A stretch of DNA of 64,000 nt, taken from assembly GCA_032158295.1 (NCBI GenBank), contig CM063251.1, positions 21,201,933 through 21,265,932 on the forward strand, given 5' to 3'. Below are positions 1-11,750 of this stretch, piece after piece. The notes under the pieces were generated by a model. That model saw only the letters and a list, made by a program, of their open reading frames with translations. It made no database searches and was not told the origin of the DNA. The first letter of the stretch is position 1. Each line of letters opens with the position of its first letter. The translations under genes were made by a program, and so were the position numbers. The stretch is from Pycnopodia helianthoides (Eukaryota > Echinodermata > Asteroidea > Forcipulatida > Asteriidae).

Positions 1-191
1 TACAACTGTCTTGCTGTCGGCTGACTATGAGAAAAATGAATGGTTAACCTACTGCTATCTTTTATCTGCTGGATTGATCAACGTGATGAACATGCATGGT
101 CTCTTCCCAGAGTCAGACACTGTGTACTTGAGGAGCACACACGAGGAGCTCAAGACAATATTGCTAGAATCTGTCATGCCAAATGCACGCA
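1..191 (+). CDS. Candidate internal exon, partial at left edge; product unknown
   Basis: The frame beginning at base 2 is open from the window edge to 191 and encodes about 63 residues. It includes the stretches NEWLTYCYLLSAGLINVMNM and FPESDTVYLRSTHEELK. The composition looks protein-like, with mixed charged and hydrophobic residues and no repeat bias. At 192 the sequence becomes GTGAGTAC, a strong vertebrate-like 5' splice donor, which would end the exon after the first base of a codon. Beyond it the frame runs into (GTT)n and poly-T, as expected for an intron. I do not recognise the protein family. No convincing next exon can be joined downstream, so either the intron is long or the exon is not real. 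The start lies outside the window. Confidence 0.45.
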
Positions 192-283
192 GTGAGTACA
201 TTTTGTTGTTGTTGTTATTAAGTTGCAAGTTATTAAAGAAACCCAAGCAAAGAGACAAAATGGCTTTTTTTTTTTAAATATGG

Positions 284-430
284 GGACCGCCAACATAGGG
301 CTAGAAAGCTCAGTGGAGCGCCGGCACGCTAATCCGGAGGTCGTTGGTTCAAGTCCCACTCTAGTCAATTTCTCTTTGTTCAACCTAAACTTATTTAAAA
401 TCTACCCAGTCAGTTTCCCCTGGGGCTTAT
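284..430 (+). mobile_element. tRNA-derived SINE
   Basis: This segment has an RNA polymerase III internal promoter. The A-box-like AAGCTCAGTGG is at 306-316 and a good B box, GGTTCAAGTCC, at 346-356, with tRNA-like spacing. It is not a working tRNA gene: the flanking arms do not pair into an acceptor stem, and the sequence continues into a non-tRNA body (TCAATTTCTCTTTGTTCAACC and onward). That layout is typical of tRNA-derived SINEs. It lies about 90 bp after the candidate exon's donor, so probably in an intron. The 3' end is approximate. Confidence 0.65.
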
Positions 431-439
431 TGCTTGATA

Positions 440-2570
440 CAAAATAATTCAATGGGAAAACATTGAACAATTACTATCCAAAATTCAGTCACTAATATCT
501 ATTTTTTACAATTTAATCTTGCAGTTTTTGCAATTTCAGCTTGTGTTGAAAGAAGAATGCATGAAAGTATGTTATGGAGCAGACATAATTTATTTCATTT
601 AGTTTTCACCAGTCCTTGATTTTTAAAATAATGTTTGCTGTGCTCTGGATAATCATAATCCGCAACCAAAGATTAACATATTTTACAGAATCCACATCGT
701 ATTTTTAGTGTTTGGGAATACAAACTGAAACATGTATACTATTTTACCACTGTTATAGAGGATAGGGAAATATTTCCGAACAATAATATAAAAGAAGAGA
801 AAACAAAATAAGTTTTAGGTATCTGGCCCATTCACCATGTCATGCAGTTTATGGAAGGGAAACTCGTCCGGAAGGCTGGAGCTTTGCCCTACCCAACTGA
901 AGAGGCCATTTCACTTCTTGCACGACACCACCGAGCTGATTGATGTACACATGTGTTATCCAGCCCCCCCCCCCCCCCATTTACTTCATGTGTGTGTCAT
1001 CCCTTACCAATATCGCATTTCTGTATTGGCATCGTTCATGTAGATGGTAGATTAGCTTTCAAAAGCTGTCACGTGAAGGTATAACTTTTGATCTCTTGCG
1101 AGTATTTCCTCCCGCCTTGTTATAGATCATCCGTCACTCGTAACGAGTCCCACACATTATTTCCATTGTCCAGTTAGCATGATGTCATGTAGTCCAAGCT
1201 AACAACAAAACGTTTTATACATTAAACTGTAAAATCAAAAGATCAATATTCGAGTCACTTGTCTTGTAGCGTCTGTATCTATCGTCATTACTATCAGGCA
1301 GGATCTCTTGTACCTGTGAATCGATAGAAAGATCTACACGCAAGGTTGTTGTATCCAGTATGTACTCATACGGACTATGTAGATGTCACCAAAGGTCCAG
1401 CTTCGATGTCGACAATAATAGTGCCCTTGATGGGATTTTTTTCTTCTCCTGAGACTGTATGCAGCCGCAACGGAGTTTCAATACATGATTTGATTTTGCA
1501 TTATAGAACGTGCTGGTTCACTTGAACTGAAGGATTATGCAGCTTCGCTTGTGGAATTCTGATTCCCGCACCAAACCATTCTGGCTCTGCAATGCTTTCA
1601 GTACTAGAAACTTACTATAGTTTATGAATTCAATGTTATCAACCCCTGAAGACATAACGTGTTTTAAGTTGTATCCCATTGCACGATAACAAAAGTTTTA
1701 TATTTTCCCGCCAGTTTTTGACTTGATTGTTCTCGTCAAAGTTTCGTCTGTGTCTATTTTCGTGTTCATTGTGCTGGAATGAACGCCAGAACGTAGAAGT
1801 CATTTTATGAATGAAATGCGTGACTCATACTCTGCTATAGGAACGCACTTCATATTTTTGTTTAGTGTGAGGGGCGAGAGGACTGCCCTCAATAATAATG
1901 TACTTACATGCTCTTTAGTACAGGGTAGTTTGTACAACACTTGACTGTGTATCTGTACATGCAGACACACAACGTGATTTTTATCTTTTTTTAACATATT
2001 ATTATCTAGATATTTGTTTGGCATACCCAAAGATTATAATAGTTTTGTCTGCTCTCTGCATGTAACTAAATTGGTTTTTCTATTTACGTGTAACATCGGA
2101 CCACCGTGTGCAGCGTGGTCGTAGCTGTAACAGTTCGATGTTGAATGTTGGGAGTGAATTAAACTGTGGATGTAGCCAGGGGTTGCCGCGATCCCAAGTC
2201 ATGCAGTCGCTGATGATCTCTCCAGGACTCATTAATCACGCTTTCATGCAAATTATCGTAGCTGTATCTATGATCGAACATATACGTGCAGCTGTGGAAT
2301 TTGCCCTACTTGCAATGATGTGCAAAGGAAACGCGGCTGGGTGCAACTTTCGCTCCGAATCGCTTGCAGAAAACAAGTTCGTGTGATATGTACGCACAAT
2401 GTTTCCGAAAGCTGTAAAGCCGAAGATTTCAAATAAACTTGTATTATTTAGTAGGTTTTTTCAGAGTTAAAATTCTACATCATGGGGTTTTATTATAGCT
2501 CATTTTTAATCTTATATTTACTGTATATACACTGTGCTTTCCGGAGTCTGCGGGGAAAAACATCAACAGG
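440..2570. other. Non-coding stretch, no gene seen
   Basis: AT-rich DNA with frequent stops in all frames. It contains a poly-C run at about 963-978. The longest frame (2108-2386, +) has no recognisable motif and no convincing flanking splice sites, although a CAG precedes it. Probably intronic or intergenic. Confidence 0.5.
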
Positions 2571-2640
2571 ACACTAGGGTGGGATTCAAACATTCAACTC
2601 CCATCATTCTAGAGCAGGTGTCTTAGACAATCGAGCTAGG
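2571..2640 (-). mobile_element. Degenerate tRNA-derived SINE head
   Basis: Read on the minus strand, this carries an A-box-like TAGCTCGATTG (plus 2628-2638) followed by a B-box-like GTTTGAATCCC (plus 2581-2591). The spacing and central loop are tRNA-like. The CCACCCTAGTG continuation after the B box recalls the SINE at 284-430, whose B box is followed by CACTCTAGTC. No acceptor stem closes, so it is a SINE relic and not a tRNA gene. Confidence 0.5.
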
Positions 2641-2659
2641 CCCTTTTAAAAGTGAAAAT

Positions 2660-5600
2660 ACTTAATGACTGAGCAAACGGGCAAGACCCCATCTTGGAAC
2701 AAGGGCACTACATTTACGATGCAGTCGAGTGTACCCGAATTGCTCTTTGGTTAAAAAGCAACAACCCCAGGGCACAATAATGGGTCCATTTTCCAACAAC
2801 CCATAAGAGCCATGACCTTAAACATTTGTGATTTACAGAAAATAATATGGATTTATAAATTATTCATGAGGCTTGGCGCATATAATTATTTTTTTCACTA
2901 TTTATTGCTCCATTACTCAGCCTGTTGAAGCTGAATTGCCTTGAATTGCCTTGCATTCAAATGATGCAGTTATGAGGCCTCCTCTTATTGCATCCATAAC
3001 ACGTTTTCTTTGTGCGTATAACCTGTCTGTTATGTCTCCATGTTGTAGGTTGTCTGTCTAGGCCGTCTTCTACAAACCTTGGTTTAATCTGACAGCCTCA
3101 TATCTCTCTTAAATTCCTCTTTACATAGATTATTATTTTCCACCTTCATTTACCTGCCTTAGTAATCTTTCGTTGTGTTTCATTTTCTAAAGAAAAATGT
3201 GCAGTAAATGTTAATCTGAATTGAATTGAATTAGTGCGAGTTAAAAAACTGTATTTGAATGTAGTTGTCGATTTGGTGAAGTGTTCACATCAAGGTTAAG
3301 CCCATTCCTTTTAAAATATTACAATAAATCCTGGGTCTTTCTTTTTTTAGGGTCTTCGCTGTCCTGTGCTTTTTCTCTCTGACCATTTCTGAGATTACTA
3401 GCTTAATTCTTATTTGCAGACAGGAGATTCCTTACCTACTGTCTATGGTTTCCGATTAACCTGCTTATAAATAAGAATTTTGCCAACATCCATTTTAAAC
3501 AAGTTCTCATTTGCTCTTATATTTCCGCCTTCCACTGTGTGCGTGCCTCAACATACTCTTGATGACAACCAGCTTTATTGCGCATTGTGAGGGAGACAAC
3601 AGGCGGGGGTGGTGGAGTGGGGGTCAGGTCGTCGGAACTATGTTTAGAGCAGTTGTTTAATAGTTGTTTATCCACGGGATGAAAAGCATTGCATCCCAAA
3701 TCGAATTATACATGTCTTGAAAATCATTCAGGCGTCCCCATTTACCGGGTACGTTGAGAGGTGTTCTCTTGCTCAGCGAGTGCCGTGAGGGTGTCGAAGT
3801 CCAATTTTGATTATTAGTCACACCACGGCAGTTCCCAAAGCTCTGGGTATTTTCAGGGGAGAGTTAATGACGTTATTCCGGCGACATGGTTCCTTTGTAT
3901 GGTCTTCTGTTGTGGCACGCGTCCCGTTTTTCCGCTCGTAGCTTTCCGTTGAACAGACCCAGAATGAGGAGCGCTAGAGCTGTTTGGCGCTTCGACTGTT
4001 ACGAAGCCGTGTTCAACAGGCCCTGAAAGGGTGTCCGTGCGTGCGAAATGATCCGTTTATTATACCCTCTCTCTGAATTTGTCCTAAATTGGGAAAAGAT
4101 TAAGGAATACATTTTCAATTGAGAACGTTGTGACTAGGCCTGCTCAACTAAATATCGCGTTATCGATGTGTGTGTGTGTGTGTGTGTGGCTTTTAAAAAA
4201 AAATGACGTTTCCATCTTGAATTATGTGGAGCGGATAATCATAGCGTAGCAGATTGACCCGTTTCAATTGTCCAGTTAAAGTAGTGAAGTTCCGTTTGTC
4301 ATCATATAACAACTTCTGCCACTCAAGGCCTTATGACTTGGGCCTTGTGGTTGTGCATGGAGGAATTTTAACGGGAATAATAACTTTCGAAGTACAGGAT
4401 CATGTTTTGACTATTTGATGTGCTGATACCTTCGTGTTGTATTCCATTGAATGGTAGCTGAGTTCCTGATTATTGTGACAGGGTGTACATTTTGAAGGAT
4501 TAATCGTACGTAGTTTTTGCCCCAATAAATTACTGGCATGGTTGAAATGTCACCGGTATTCTTTGCTAAGTAAAACGAAGAATAAAATGGAATACATTCT
4601 ACTGAAAAAAAGTTATGTTCTATATATAGAACTATTCTATAGAACACTAGGCATATATAGAAACAGTAATCAATGAAAACTTCGAACTGCTTTTATTTGT
4701 GAGATTTTCATCGTCGTGAGTACCAACTACGTCGCGAGTACCAACCACGATAAAGTGTTGTTTATTTTGCTGTGCAGACTGGAGGCCTCGTCCTATATTT
4801 CAGGCTATCTATAACAAGTGATCCAATTAGGTAGAAGTTATTAGTTTGACGGAAGTGAATTAGCAAGACAACTGATATCAATTGTTAGCTGATATGTGGA
4901 TTGGTAGTAAAACACACAGCCAGTATTGCCGCTTCAAGTGAAGTGGCAGGATACTGGCCCCCTGGCCTTTCTAAACCAACATAATGTAGGTCCATCGACA
5001 CCTTCACTGCATGTCGAAGATTAAAAACAAACCTATAGTCAAATCGTCGAAGTAGTTTGGGAATAGATCGTTTTTAGTGTATACATACATTCAGTGCAAT
5101 TAGCCTGCGTGATATATAATTTGTAGGTTTGTGGAAATGCTTCTGTCAGTATACGGCGTTCGTCTCATACACAGTGCTAACAAATTGGATTATTGGATTT
5201 GGTCGAAATGGTGGAGAAGCACTGACGAACAAATAAACTCGTTCGATGGTTAGATTGATCGGCCGTGCATGCCGGGACTGTCTGCCAAACAAACTCATTA
5301 CGGGCCTTTTTCTCAATTCTTGTTCAGTATTGGAAACGATTCACGTTGTCAGCCTAGAAGTTGAAAAACCACTGCCTGTTTTTCGATAGGTCGTACACAC
5401 CTTCTGTACCAAATCCTATAGGGATTATAACCTACCAAGAAAGACAAGTAGGCCTACCTGTTGTTTTAATGTGATCCCTCTGCTGCCGCTTCCCAGGTTG
5501 TACCGCAAACTTGGTCTGTGATCCTTGGCCTTAAACGGCAGTTACATATTAAAAAGATTGATACCAAAATAATGAGCCAGACAGAATTGAAAATAGAGAG

Positions 5601-6570
5601 AGGCTAGACTGAGGAGGGAATAAAACTTCATTCTGCCAAAGGTACAGACCGCCATTATAAACATTACATGAAAGGCAAGAGGGTTTATGCGTATTTTATC
5701 AATATACAACATAACTAGGTCAGGTTTTTGAAAGAGAAATAAGCAGAAATTAATGTTTTTGTATTACAGCCATTATCTTGTAAGTAGGTTTGGAGGGGAC
5801 ACTTTCTCCTCAAACAGGCTGAACAATGAGACTATTAAAAAAATTATGGTTGTTTTTTCTTCTTCACAATCAATAATCTATAGCTAAATAAATTGTGCCA
5901 ATTCCATTCATGTACACAAGCGCATTCAATCATGAAATGAACAAATATTATAAAAGGAAAACTGATAAATTGCTAAAAACAATGGTAAATAATAAAAACA
6001 AAGTAATCGGTGAAAGGCTTGGAAATGCAACGGTCAATTCATCAACTTGAGTAGACATGACACTTGGAGATTCAATATCATGCTTTAAAATTGCAATAAG
6101 AATTCACATGGAGAAACAAAGACACAAATGTAGAATGCAATGGTTGTTCATGGATAATTCACGTACACAGTTTCGTTGCCACGTTGCAATTGATTCATCC
6201 CTCGTTTGGAAACACTATGTAATAGTCCCACTGTGACCTTTCTCCATAATTATTTGCAATCTGAAATAATAATAGTTGCGGATTGTGTGTGAGTGTGCTT
6301 GTGTGTGTGATACGTTGCCATTTACTCTGTGAATAAAAAGTTCATTGTCGGTCACTACGTTCAGGTTCAGTGGGTCTGTGTTTAATGCATTTGTCAACTA
6401 TCATGTCAACTTCACGTCCGTTGCTGCGACAGCCTCACGCAAATTCCATGGACTCTTTCGACCTTTACATCCACTAAATAAAAATGTGAGCGTGTTATTT
6501 CAAAAGGTAACAGACTTTAAACACATTACAGTGAAAGGTATTGCGTGACATGGATTGCATACAGTTAGGG
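2660..6570. other. Non-coding stretch with simple repeats
   Basis: No gene is supported across about 3.9 kb. Contents include a (TG)n microsatellite at 4166-4188, a small self-complementary patch around 4615-4645 (GTTCTATATATAGAAC) and a short direct repeat of GAGTACCAAC near 4720-4750. Open frames are all under 85 codons and look random. Confidence 0.5.
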
Positions 6571-6578
6571 TTACACAT

Positions 6579-7002
6579 CTATGTTCTGACACCCCAGTCC
6601 CCAACGTTCCGAAACCCGTAGTATATTTCCTAACCTAACCCTAAATCTTATCCTAACCCTAAAACTACCCGTATCCTAACCCTAACCCTAACCTAAACCC
6701 TAACCCCAATCCTAACCCTAACCCTAACTCGTATCCTAACCCTAACACTACCCATATCCTAACCCTAACCCTAACTCTTATCCTAACCCTAACACTACCC
6801 GTATCCTAACCCTAACCCTAACTCCTATCCTAACCCTAACACTACCCATATCCTAACCCTAACCCTAACTCTTATCCTAACCCCAACATACCCGTATCCT
6901 AACCCTAACCTGAACCAACCCTAACCCTAACCCCAACCTTACCCTATAAATCACGAGGTTTTTTCCGGAACTGATAGGGTTGTCGGAACTGTCGGAACAT
7001 AG
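6579..7002. mobile_element. Inverted-repeat-bounded element carrying a CCCTAA-type array
   Basis: CTATGTTCTGACA at 6579-6591 is mirrored by TGTCGGAACATAG at 6990-7002, with 12 of 13 bases complementary. Further inward similarity surrounds GTTCCG on the left and CGGAAC on the right. The inverted ends enclose a telomere-like tandem array (6629-6948). I infer a non-autonomous DNA element with an internal minisatellite. The alternative is a telomeric repeat patch that happens to be flanked by inverted copies of another repeat. No target-site duplication was established. Confidence 0.45.
6629..6948. repeat. Telomere-like CCCTAA array with 47-bp higher-order unit
   Basis: The array is rich in CCTAACCCTAA, the animal telomere motif in C-strand orientation, but it is not a plain hexamer run. 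From 6726 the phrase AACTC[G/T/C]TATCC recurs at 6726, 6773, 6820 and 6867, exactly 47 bp apart. Each unit also carries a fixed variant, AACACTACCC[A/G]TATCC, in its middle. An earlier, less regular part spans 6629-6725, and the last unit decays after 6900. It is interstitial: ordinary unique sequence lies on both sides. Confidence 0.85.
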
Positions 7003-7540
7003 GCATTTTGGCAATGGTCACTATTGAAGCGATCCAGACTGGCAAATTGAATACTACCCCCCCCCAAAAAAAAAACGTTTCAGTGACAAAAGAACTGCCA
7101 CACTACTTTAGCGTCAACTGTCAAATTGTATGTCGAAAAAATCGACAGCTGCTGTGAACTGTTGCCTACAAACGTACAATGAAAACGAACAATGATTCAA
7201 ATTTTGTTTCTTTCCTCAATATGCAAATATTTTTTTTGTTGATTTTTAGTTATCGGTAGTAAACATCACTACAAAGTTTTCGATGGATTGATATCAGATT
7301 CGTAAAGGTGCCAAGGTTACAAGCTCCTTAGTTCCACAGCATGAATAACAATAGCTAACTCATACTGCGGAGTCATAAACCCTATTACAAAGCGAGAAAA
7401 ATACTAATTGCGAATAACCGATGTTGCTAGGTGCCCGTATATTTGAAACAAATACGCTTACATGAAAATATGTGAAGTATTTAAAGGTAGGCCTACTATA
7501 CGGGTTGATCGGGATAAATAAAAAATCATTGTTGAATTTT
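7003..7540. other. Non-coding stretch
   Basis: No coding signal. Contains a C-run/A-run at about 7059-7076. Otherwise plain AT-rich sequence. Confidence 0.5.
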
Positions 7541-7872
7541 ACTTAGACTAAAAGCTTTCTGATTATGAAGTTTATTCTAGAACCATTTTGTCTGTGAAAT
7601 GTTTCTCTGTGAAATGAAGTCAAAACTGTATCCGAAACCTATAAAAAGAAGAGAAAAAAGGAACAGCTGATTTCGGTTGTAACAACCAAAATTAAGGACT
7701 ATGTGTTCACTTGCTGAAAATTTAGCATGGTTTTGCACTATTTCCTCCTGACTTACACAACGGATTAATCCCAAAATGTTCGCAGGTTTGTCATTTACAT
7801 GGCCAATCACACAAAACATGTACACTGTCTGCGACTATTCTGATGGCAGCTCTACCAACCCTGTGTATAGTA
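7541..7872 (-). mobile_element. Short TTAAAGG-type element, subgroup D
   Basis: The minus strand matches, with scattered substitutions and indels, the arms of the inverted pair at 20979-21983. Shared blocks include the CAGCTG next to TTTCGGTTGT, the phrase around CTCCTGACT..CAACGGATTAA, and the end near TGTATAGTATTTA (TAAATACTATACA on the minus strand). It has no coding capacity; the frame at 7577-7825 is just the repeat read through. Boundaries are taken from where similarity to the other copies fades. Confidence 0.6.
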
Positions 7873-8004
7873 TTTATTTTGGAAAGAAGGAAACCTCAAA
7901 ACGAACATAATCACTACAGATTGGAAACCTGGGGGAACGTGGTCAACCTGTACAAACCTCGTACTCTAGACCTTACTGCTAAGTTTCCCAGAAGGACGAA
8001 GCAC

Positions 8005-8090
8005 TGACTAGGTTTAGGTTGAGATTCGAACCCACAGCTGTTCAGGCCGGAACTTGAGCATTGCGCACCATAGCCACTCAACCAATATAC
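8005..8090 (-). mobile_element. tRNA-derived SINE head
   Basis: On the minus strand an A-box-like TGGTTGAGTGG (plus 8074-8084) precedes a near-consensus B box, GGTTCGAATCTC (plus 8021-8032). Acceptor-stem pairing is absent and the sequence continues past the tRNA-like part (CTAAACCTAGTCAGTGC), so a SINE is more likely than a tRNA gene. Confidence 0.6.
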
Positions 8091-8099
8091 CATTCCAGT

Positions 8100-9520
8100 G
8101 TCATGAAAATGTGTGCACTATTTATACTCTATGCTAAATAATTGTAAGCTTTTCATTTCTGCACTTCAAGGCAACGGCATTCACCTTGACACCACGATCG
8201 GACAACATAGTGACTGTATGTGCTTCTTGGGTTATTTTGAATCGATATTAAGTGTATGCTTTTTTGGTGTAGATGGGAATGGAGGCTGCTCTCAAATAAA
8301 GAGCTAGGCATTGCATTGTTAGAGAGATGATTTGATCAGTAGCGCGCGTTGGATGAATTTTCAATGTGCAGCTCAGACATTCGTTGTCCATCCATCAAAA
8401 GTGGCAAGTTAGCTCTCAAATATAACACTGACGCAAAAAACAAGACGGCTGCAAATATGAAGCTTGTAGGTTTGTCGGATGGGTGATCTTACACCGTCTT
8501 TACACATGTATATAACCGTTGAATTACCGCAAAATGGTGGCAATATTCCCAAACAACATCGACTTTGGTGTACCCTCGGTTAATGGTTTGGGTTCAGGTT
8601 GCATTGGTTTTGTTCGGTTTTCAGTCAGGTAGGCCTAGTAGTAGCCAACTTATTTCATCTCGTATCCCAATCTCTAGTTTTGATTGCCGTCTACATGGAG
8701 ACAGACACAAGGCCATGTTGTGTCAACAGTGCATTCCTCTCCTAGCCATAAAAAGTAGAAAACCCCCCTAACCCGAACAAACAAAACACACAGAGAGGGG
8801 GAAAAAAACCACAGTCAGATGAAAGGCAACCAGTCAAATATCTTTATTTTGCGGGGTTGAAAAAGGTCCACACAGGGAGTGATGCCTATACAAGTATATA
8901 ATGCACAGGTATAAAGAAGTAAGGATACATAATATGACACTGCGAAAGAGTCGTTACTCACAGAGCTGTCAAAAACAGGTCTCTGCACAAATTGTATTCA
9001 CGGCAACTCTCTTTAAAAAAAACTAAAACAAAAAAAAACACCGTTAAACCACTTTGCTGACTGTGAATTCAAGCAGGAAAATACGGTAACCGATGTCCCA
9101 GGCATCGCCTCTTATCATGTCTTCTCATTATTATGATATTTCTGTACGGCTCAGCACTCGTCATATTTGCAGCAGAATGACTTTGCTGGACTTTGCCCCT
9201 CGGTAAAATCTGCAACCAACCCCAACGCCATGTTGGTGTACATGATACCGAACATGTCATTAACATGTCGCTCTGCGTCTCATGACTTCAATGTGGTAGA
9301 CTCAGGAATCATCATGAAGGCTGCCGATGTCTGAGTGACAGTGGTGGTTGCTCAATTAAAAGTCGATACTCAACAAAATGGTGGTGTATATACGTTATCA
9401 CTTCTGTTTAGTTTGAAGTGGCGCTGATATTACATCGCACGACAGTGGTTGCTCGGCAATGGCAATCATAATGATTAGTTTGTGAATGGATTCGTCTTTC
9501 CAGTTGTAATTATTAAATAG
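8100..9520. other. Non-coding stretch
   Basis: Small random-looking frames only (up to 68 codons). Poly-A-rich patches near 9015-9045. No recognisable gene, RNA or repeat. Confidence 0.45.
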
Positions 9521-9522
9521 AC

Positions 9523-9864
9523 TTAAAGGCAGGGTATACTTTTGGTTATTGTCAAAGATTAGTGTCCTCACTTGGTGTATCCCAAAATATGCAGAAAATA
9601 ACAAACCTGTGAAAATTTGGGCTCAATTGGTCATCGAAGTTGGAAGAAAGAAATGAAAGAAAAACACCCTTGTTGCATAGAGGTGCTTTCCAGTGCCTAA
9701 GAAAGGCGTCAGAGGGAAGCCTTTCTCAGATTCAAACATTTTACTTCAGAGGGAGTCGTTTCTCACAAAGTTTTATATTGTCAGCAGCTCTCACGTGCCT
9801 CTTACTGAGTCAGTTTTGATGGCAATGCATCTTGAGTAATTACAAAAAGTATCCACTGCCTTCA
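9523..9864 (-). mobile_element. TTAAAGG-type short inverted-repeat element, subgroup A
   Basis: The ends are inverted: TTAAAGGCAGGGTATACTTT on the left, and on the right AAAGTATCCACTGCCTTCAA, whose complement begins TTGAAGGCAGTGGATACTTT. The interior matches the elements at 35335-35714 and 47564-47937 in opposite orientation, for example the phrases around CACTTGGTGTATC, CTCAATTGGTCATCGAAG and GAGGGAGTCGTTTCTCACAA. No transposase is encoded. It is inferred to be a MITE mobilised in trans. Confidence 0.8.
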
Positions 9865-11408
9865 ACTATGATAGAAATCGAATTGAGGACTGTTATTGTA
9901 ATAATGATCACGATGTAGACAACTTTTTGTGGCGATGCCGTATGCTGGATTTACTTTGATTTAGCCGCCCGTCAATCTCGATCATTGTTGTTTTTCGATA
10001 AAGGTGATTCTCATGTACAGCCATCGCTTCCAACTAAACCTCGCTGTTCAAGAAGTCTCACTATTTAATAATCACCTGTCGTTCAGACAATCCTGCTAGC
10101 AAACAGGAAATAAATATATAATATATAATAATAATAATACTACGTGAGCCCACTTATTGCATTGTTTGACGTCTCACTTTGATATCAAATTGATGCCTCC
10201 GTGTCGTCTGCATTAGTGTGAAATGAGCTTCGTGATAAGTTGTCGAAATCCCGTTCGCAAAGTCTGATTATGGCTAATTACCTTCCTCGGTCCCTGGAAA
10301 AACAAAATCCTGAGACTTCATGGTCAATTCGATTTGCTAGCTGTCATCTTTACTTATTTATTTATGGACGGGCAGTCTTTTATAACGTGTATTTATTTTG
10401 TGGATAGAAATTTAGAAATGAGACTGCATTCTTAAAAATTGAAAATAAATGGAATAATGTATGATATTATTAATAATGATAATCAAAAAGGGATTTCCCT
10501 TTAGTGTCCTTGTTTCTACATTATTACAACCAGGGCATATGTTTAATGACTCCATTTAACATGATCATACATCCAGCCTGTAAAAATACTAGAGAAGTGT
10601 ACTCACCTTTTAAAATTATTTGTATGATTATTTGTTTAACAATTGACACAGTGACATTCCAAACAAATGAGATGTAAAAAGAAGGAATCTATTACTAGAT
10701 TTTTCGACCATTGCCTATTGTCAACCCAAATACTGAAAACCAAAAATTTAATTTCACTCTAATAGATGCGTTCGAGTTGAATCTCTTTTGAGAAACTGTA
10801 TCGAAACAAAAACATTTCAAATGATGACAATATTTTAATCAACTCTTTTTTTTTCGAAAATATTTTTGTTAGTATGAGAGGAGTTTCCTAGAATGAATGG
10901 CTACGTTTCTTTGAGTCAAGCAAGTGTTTCAAACCGCGATGGAGACTCTGTGAGAATTAGGCAATAAGTGCAGATGTGTTACCTTAAAACCTGGCACTGT
11001 CTGGATTCTGATACACGAGACGAATGGCTACATTGATTACGTCACAAATTTAAAGGTCAAGGGGTCAAATATTGGCGTGCATACTGGAGTATGAATTTCC
11101 TGTAGATCATACTCAGCAATTATATAAAGTACATCCATATCGTAAAAAAGGGAACCAAATCTTGTTTTTGTGTTCAGCTTTTCTTTTTGTGCAATCTCGA
11201 TGGAAAAAATATAGTCAACAATGCAGGAATCCTCACATAAATTACACTTGTCTGTCAAGAAATGCACAGTTATGTCAGGACACTCCCGACTGTGAGCAGT
11301 GTGGTATAATTAATCCATGTGAGCATAGATTTCAAAATTGAGCTGAAACTCAAGTTGAAGTCTTTGAATGGAACTAAAGGCTTAAGTTATTGGAACTACT
11401 GATGTCCA
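9865..11408. other. Non-coding stretch
   Basis: AT-rich, with (AAT)n-like patches around 10110-10140. The 89-codon frame at 11072-11341 has no recognisable features. Confidence 0.45.
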
Positions 11409-11750
11409 TTAAAGGCCCTGTACACTATTGGTAAGATCGAAAAACACAATGTTCACAGATTCACACATAACTTACATGATTTAAAGTAAGTAATGGTAGA
11501 AAGGGTTCCTTAAAATATTTCTGCCTAAAATGCTATCGTTTCTGAGAAACGAGTAAGACAATAGTAATTATCGGGCGTGATAATTTGAAAAAACAGAAAA
11601 CACATAAGATCTCTTTTCACTATTTTCTCGTGACCTCGATGACCAATTGAGCTAAAACTTTCTCAGGTTTGTTTGTTCATGCATATGTTTAATCACACAA
11701 AATGTGGACACTGATTTTGAGCTGTTACCAAAAGTGTACAATACCTTTAA
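11409..11750 (+). mobile_element. TTAAAGG-type short inverted-repeat element, subgroup B
   Basis: Starts TTAAAGGCCCTGTACACTAT and ends AAAGTGTACAATACCTTTAA, an inverted pair. Interior blocks (GTTCACAGATT.CACATAACTTACATG, and a distal half with TTCTCGTGACCTCGATGACC) match the element at 56278-56590 and, more distantly, those at 56813 and 58124. Frames inside it are read-through only. Confidence 0.75.

Noticed and set aside
284..360. Possible tRNA gene
   Set aside because: A and B boxes are present, but the acceptor and other arms do not pair, and the sequence continues as a SINE body.
2108..2386. 92-codon plus-strand frame preceded by a CAG, considered as the next exon after 191
   Set aside because: The residues show no family resemblance, the pyrimidine tract is poor, and the phase and donor could not be confirmed.
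6629..6948. True chromosome end or fusion scar
   Set aside because: Ordinary sequence continues on both sides, there is no head-to-head TTAGGG/CCCTAA junction, and the 47-bp superstructure is not expected of telomerase-made DNA.
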